Below, piece after piece: positions 60,635-64,000 of a stretch of DNA of 64,000 bases. How positions within the stretch are numbered: the stretch's first letter is position 1; each line of letters begins with the position of its first letter. The position numbers and the translations under genes were made by a program. Where the stretch lies: NCBI GenBank assembly GCA_012719495.1, contig JAAYAG010000108.1:1-64000 (forward strand), read 5' to 3'. The notes beneath the pieces are model-generated. The model had not been told where the DNA came from. It ran no database searches and saw only the letters and a program-made list of their open reading frames with translations. Source of the stretch: Bacteroidales bacterium. GTDB taxonomy: Bacteria; Bacteroidota; Bacteroidia; Bacteroidales; Prolixibacteraceae.

Positions 60635-61708
60635 TTACCTTTTTACCCGGGCGTTACCTTGCCAAATGCTCCAAACCATATCCTCGTCGGCAGGTTGTGC
60701 ATAGTCGGTAAGGAATGTTGTTGCCAAAGCTCCTGAAGCCCAACCGAATTGAACCCATTTTTCTGGTTCCCAACCCCTTAAAATTCCATAAAGCAAGCCG
60801 CCAACAAATCCATCGCCACCACCAATACGGTCTAAGACGTTGATTGGACGGGGCTCAACAACATGCCAATTCTGACCTTCGAGCATAATAGCGCCCCAAA
60901 GGTGTTCGTTTACGCTAATAACCTGACGCAGGGTAGTTGCAAACACAGAAGCATTAGGGAATGCCTTTTTTACACGACTGATCATTTCTTTGAAACTGTC
61001 AATTTTTGCAGCGAGGCCTTCTCCTCCAGCTTCGGGACCATCAATTCCAAGACACAGCTGAAAATCTTCTTCATTGCCAACTAATATATCGGAAACTGAG
61101 GCAATTTCAGAGAAAATATCGTGAAGTTCATTTTCCCTTCCTTTCCAGAACGAAGCCCTATAATTAAGATCGAAAGCTATTTTTGTACCATACTTTTTGG
61201 CTGCCCGGGCAATTTGGAGGCAGAAATTACTTGTTTCGGGTGAAAGTGCACCAATAAGTCCAGAAAGGTGAACCACCTGAACACCCTCTACTCCAAAAAT
61301 GCGATCCAAATCGAAATCCTTCACATTAAGGGTTCTTCCTACTTCTCCAGCCCTGTCGTTCTGCACGCGAGGTCCTCTTGATCCTATACCGCTATCAGCA
61401 ATATTAAATTGGTGCCGGTAGCCCCAGGGATCACCCTGCTCAATTTCAGGTCCTTCGAAGTCCATGTTCCGGCCCTTGAGGTTACATTTAATAAACTGAG
61501 CGATAGGACTTCCTTTCACAAAAGTAGTAAGCACCTTGACTGGCAAGCCCAGGTAAGAAGCAATGCTGGCTACATTGGTTTCGGCACTGGTAGCCTGCAT
61601 TTTAAAAGTATCGCTGCAGTGTACTGGCTGACCATTGGCCGGAGTAATACGTACACCCATACTGGTTGGCACCAGAAGAGCATACTTATAATTATTTTTA
61701 AGTTCCAT
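60635..61708 (-). CDS. PfkB-family sugar kinase, divergent KDG kinase-like
   Basis: A 357-residue ribokinase-fold kinase. The PfkB signature 2 is clear in VLDRIGGGDGFVGGLLYG (about 291-308, catalytic Asp of GGGD about 300). The N-terminal lid region carries AETNVASIASYLGLPVKVLT, and HLSGLIGALSPET resembles 2-keto-3-deoxygluconate kinases. It is divergent from the second, more canonical KdgK at 63364 in the same operon (its C-terminus reads YAQPADEDMVWSIWQG). It probably phosphorylates a keto-deoxy sugar acid or a related aldonate; the exact substrate is undecided. Confidence 0.82.
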   Translation of the reverse strand: MELKNNYKYALLVPTSMGVRITPANGQPVHCSDTFKMQATSAETNVASIASYLGLPVKVLTTFVKGSPIAQFIKCNLKGRNMDFEGPEIEQGDPWGYRHQFNIADSGIGSRGPRVQNDRAGEVGRTLNVKDFDLDRIFGVEGVQVVHLSGLIGALSPETSNFCLQIARAAKKYGTKIAFDLNYRASFWKGRENELHDIFSEIASVSDILVGNEEDFQLCLGIDGPEAGGEGLAAKIDSFKEMISRVKKAFPNASVFATTLRQVISVNEHLWGAIMLEGQNWHVVEPRPINVLDRIGGGDGFVGGLLYGILRGWEPEKWVQFGWASGALATTFLTDYAQPADEDMVWSIWQGNARVKR

Positions 61709-61761
61709 TTATATTTTTTTATTGTTAATCTCTTCGTTGTAAACAGTTGATTATTTATATA

Positions 61762-62616
61762 TTACACCCCACTAAAGGCACTAAACCCACCATCTACAGG
61801 AATTACAATACCGGTTACAAATTTTGACATATCGGAAATAAGATAAACCGAAGTGCCTATAAGTTCTTCTACATTGCCAAAGCGACCCATTGGCGTATTG
61901 TTTAGCACTTTATTTCCACGAGGAGTAGGTTTTCCAGAAGTTTCGTCAATCATGAGGAAACGGTTCTGGTTTGTGATGAAGAACCCTGGAGCTATTGCAT
62001 TGACGCGCACACCGGCTTTAGCAAAATGAACGGCCAGCCATTCGGTAAAATTGTTAATTGATGATTTTGCGGCCGAATAGGCAGGGATTTTGGTGAGTGG
62101 GCGGAAAGCATTCATGGAAGAAATGTTCAATATTACACCATCTTGCCTTTCGATCATTTCTTTGGCAAAAACCATTGTTGGAAGCAGTGTCCCCTTAAAA
62201 TTAAGATTAAAAACATGGTCAAAACCATCCATTTGTAAATCGAAAAAATTGCTGAGCGAATCGGTTTCTCCTAGAATAATTTGCTCTGCCTGAGTAGTTG
62301 CTTTCGGAGAGTTTCCACCGGCACCATTTATAAGACAATCGATTGCATTAACCTTGCCTAAAATTTTCACCTTCACCTCTTCGAGCGATTCTTTTTCGAG
62401 GACATTTGCAGCATATCCTTCTATAATCAACCCGGGATATTTAATCTTCAATTCGTTGGCGAACTCAACAATGCGCTGTTCATTTATATCGAGTAAAATA
62501 ACATTCATGCCAATGTTACACAAGCCTTCGGCAATTTGGCTACAAATTACGCCACCGGCTCCGGTTATCACTGCAGTTTTCCCTGTCAGTTTCAAAAGTT
62601 CGTTAGTTGTAATCAT
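61762..62616 (-). CDS. SDR-family D-mannonate/fructuronate oxidoreductase-like
   Basis: A 284-residue classical short-chain dehydrogenase. The NAD(P)-binding glycine motif TGAGGVICSQIAEGL (about 18-32), NGAGG (about 96-100) and catalytic Ser/Tyr-x3-Lys in ISSMNAFRPL and AYSAAKSSINN (about 163-189) are visible, and it ends with PVDGGFSAFSGV. The long insert GGNSPKATTQAEQ after NGAGG is typical of Bacteroidota SDRs that replace UxuB as fructuronate reductase. It overlaps the KDPG aldolase gene by four bases. This would reduce fructuronate to mannonate. Function is from family and context. Confidence 0.85.
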   Translation of the reverse strand: MITTNELLKLTGKTAVITGAGGVICSQIAEGLCNIGMNVILLDINEQRIVEFANELKIKYPGLIIEGYAANVLEKESLEEVKVKILGKVNAIDCLINGAGGNSPKATTQAEQIILGETDSLSNFFDLQMDGFDHVFNLNFKGTLLPTMVFAKEMIERQDGVILNISSMNAFRPLTKIPAYSAAKSSINNFTEWLAVHFAKAGVRVNAIAPGFFITNQNRFLMIDETSGKPTPRGNKVLNNTPMGRFGNVEELIGTSVYLISDMSKFVTGIVIPVDGGFSAFSGV

Positions 62617-63290
62617 AGTTCTGATTTTATTATCTTGATCAATTCAATCGTTTCTTGCACTTTCAGTGTAAGACCTTCATAATTATTGTTGGCAATATAT
62701 TCTTTTTTCATGAGTTGGCTTCCCAATCCGACACAAGTTACACCTGCTTTAAACCATGCTTTAAGGTTATCGTATTCAGGAGTAACACCCCCTGATGGCA
62801 TTAGATCAGACCAAGGACACGGGCCTTTTACTGCGGAAACAAACTCAGGACCGCCGACCTGAGAGCCGGGGAATATCTTAACTAATTCACAACCAAGTTC
62901 TTCAGCGAGATTAATCTCAGAAACAGAGCCACAGCCGGGCGACCACAGTATTTTACGCCGGTTACAAACCTTTGCCATGTCGGGATTTAGCAATGGTGAA
63001 ACAATAAAATCGGCACCAAGCTGAATGTAGAGAGAAGCTGTTCCTGCATCAATCACAGAACCCACTCCAATGGCCATTTCTGGCATTTCCCGCTTTACAT
63101 GTTTCGAAAGTTCGGCAAACACTTCGTGGGCAAAATCGCCCCTGTTCGTAAATTCAAAAGCACGAGCCCCTCCGTCATAACATGCTTTTACAATTTTTTT
63201 GCATACTTCTGTATCGGAACTGTAGAAAAGCGGAACCATCCCAGTCTCTTTCATCTTGAGGAAAACCTCTATCCTTGAATATTTTGCCAT
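62613..63290 (-). CDS. eda: KDPG aldolase
   Basis: A 225-residue (beta/alpha)8 class I aldolase that splits 2-keto-3-deoxy-6-phosphogluconate into pyruvate and glyceraldehyde-3-phosphate. GARAFEFTNRGD (about 41-52) contains the conserved Glu, IQLGADFIVSPLLNPDM (about 90-106) and LVKIFPGSQVGGPEF (about 135-149) the Schiff-base Lys region. The start at 63290 (MAKYSRIEVF) matches the usual N-terminus; the frame is open 14 codons further. It overlaps the SDR gene by four bases and follows the kdgK gene by 73 bases. Confidence 0.93.
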   Translation of the reverse strand: MAKYSRIEVFLKMKETGMVPLFYSSDTEVCKKIVKACYDGGARAFEFTNRGDFAHEVFAELSKHVKREMPEMAIGVGSVIDAGTASLYIQLGADFIVSPLLNPDMAKVCNRRKILWSPGCGSVSEINLAEELGCELVKIFPGSQVGGPEFVSAVKGPCPWSDLMPSGGVTPEYDNLKAWFKAGVTCVGLGSQLMKKEYIANNNYEGLTLKVQETIELIKIIKSEL

Positions 63291-63363
63291 AGTCCTAATT
63301 TCAAAAAATACTAATAATCTAATTTTCTGCATTTAACAACATAAATAAAACTCATTAGAAGCC

Positions 63364-64000
63364 TTAACGAGCCACACGGCCAGAGGCATCGCCTTCCATA
63401 AGTTTTAGGACTTCTTCGACAGTTACCCTGTTATAATCGCCATAAATAGTGTGTTTTAAACAAGATGCAGCCACGGCAAAATTCAATGCTTTTTGATCAT
63501 CATCGGGCCAAGTCAACATACCATAAATTAACCCTCCCATAAACGAATCACCACCCCCTACGCGATCTACAATGTGTGTAATCTGGTATTTTGGTGCTTC
63601 GTATAACGTTTTGCCGTTCCAAAGTACGCCAGACCAACTATTATGATTAGCATTGATTGAACCCCGTAACGTAGTAATCACCTTTTTGCACCGAGGAAAC
63701 CGAGCCATAATTTGTTTTGAAACCGATTCGTAAGCAGCCCCTTCAACATGCCCTGCAGTAATGTCAAGACCATCGGGACTAATTCCGAGAACCATTTCTG
63801 CATCTTCCTCATTTCCAAGGATCACATCGCAACCAGCAACCAAATCTGGCATTATTTCTCCTGCTTTTTTCCCGTATTTCCACAAGTTTTTACGATAATT
63901 TAAGTCACAAGAAACAGTAATGCCTTTTTCGTTGGCTTTCTTTATTGCTTCAAAACAAACCTCTGCTGCTCCTTGCGATATAGCGGGGGTAATCCCAGTC
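63364..64000 (-). CDS. kdgK: 2-keto-3-deoxygluconate kinase, N-terminus beyond the window
   Basis: The reverse strand is open from the right edge (64000) to the stop at 63364, giving the C-terminal 211 residues. Visible are ISQGAAEVCFEAIKKAN, SCDLNYRKNLW, ILGNEEDAEMVLG and the PfkB signature DRVGGGDSFMGGLIYG with the catalytic Asp, ending KLMEGDASGRVAR as in typical KdgK proteins. The kinase makes KDPG from KDG for the aldolase encoded next. An internal TTG at 63885 is not the start: the homology continues upstream of it. Confidence 0.92.
   Translation of the reverse strand, partial: TGITPAISQGAAEVCFEAIKKANEKGITVSCDLNYRKNLWKYGKKAGEIMPDLVAGCDVILGNEEDAEMVLGISPDGLDITAGHVEGAAYESVSKQIMARFPRCKKVITTLRGSINANHNSWSGVLWNGKTLYEAPKYQITHIVDRVGGGDSFMGGLIYGMLTWPDDDQKALNFAVAASCLKHTIYGDYNRVTVEEVLKLMEGDASGRVAR

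Overview
ORGANISM. The window comes from a Bacteroidota genome, most likely an anaerobic or fermentative marine/sediment-type Bacteroidales/Marinilabiliales member (Prolixibacteraceae-like; inference). The evidence: TAnnTTTG-type -7 promoter boxes, a C-terminal type IX secretion sorting domain on a secreted esterase, an RprXY-like two-component pair, the acpP-fabF-rnc block, the DUF6452/DUF6048 pair, TonB-dependent receptor and membrane-anchored AraC regulators, and a monomeric [FeFe] hydrogenase. LAYOUT. 1-2520: a GC-richer partial gene running off the left edge and a secreted CE15-type glucuronoyl esterase, followed by a LacI-type operator. 2991-3812: panB. 3906-8805: a minus-strand operon (porin, phenylacetate-CoA ligase, ACT protein, 59-residue accessory protein, sodium symporter) that looks like uptake and CoA activation of an aromatic or other organic acid. 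9089-9580: a Cys-rich unknown. 9805-26318: the histidine operon, led by an attenuator with an HHHGHHH leader peptide. 26325-27579: two lipoproteins. 27806-29242: [FeFe] hydrogenase. 29248-34966: a signalling block (receiver-kinase hybrid, receiver, YfiR-domain kinase, TonB receptor). 35399-38788: DUF1460 lipoprotein, membrane AraC regulator, propeller-like lipoprotein. 38982-48092: coiled-coil lipoprotein, tRNA-Lys, 37-residue basic peptide, rprYX, rnc-fabF-acpP, purN, M23 peptidase, YitT protein. 48233-54726: outer membrane barrel with a poly-G tract, leuS, DUF6048/DUF6452, YycJ-type hydrolase, VTT-domain protein. 55040-55798: soluble histidine kinase. 56168-64000: minus-strand hexuronate catabolic operon (MFS uronate transporter, 6-phosphogluconate dehydrogenase, LarA-family enzyme, two PfkB sugar kinases, an SDR reductase, KDPG aldolase). 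HOW THE GENES WORK TOGETHER. The most striking region is the his operon. Gene order is hisG-hisD-[DUF1016 nuclease]-hisC-[four-helix IVP]-hisB-[GxxExxY]-purU-[membrane protein]-[TlpA]-(antisense tRNA-Glu)-hisH-[AAA/DUF4143]-hisA-[HhH protein]-hisF-[broken hisE]-[MBOAT-SGNH acetylation pair]-hisE. Nearly every intergenic gap between his genes has taken in an accessory gene in the same orientation, often bounded by short dispersed repeats, without breaking an essential his frame. Three of these guests carry a D-x(9-13)-ExK nuclease-like signature. A hisI domain is not visible. The uronate block should convert imported hexuronate through KDG and KDPG to pyruvate and glyceraldehyde-3-phosphate; together with the CE15 esterase this fits a plant- or algal-polysaccharide degrader.
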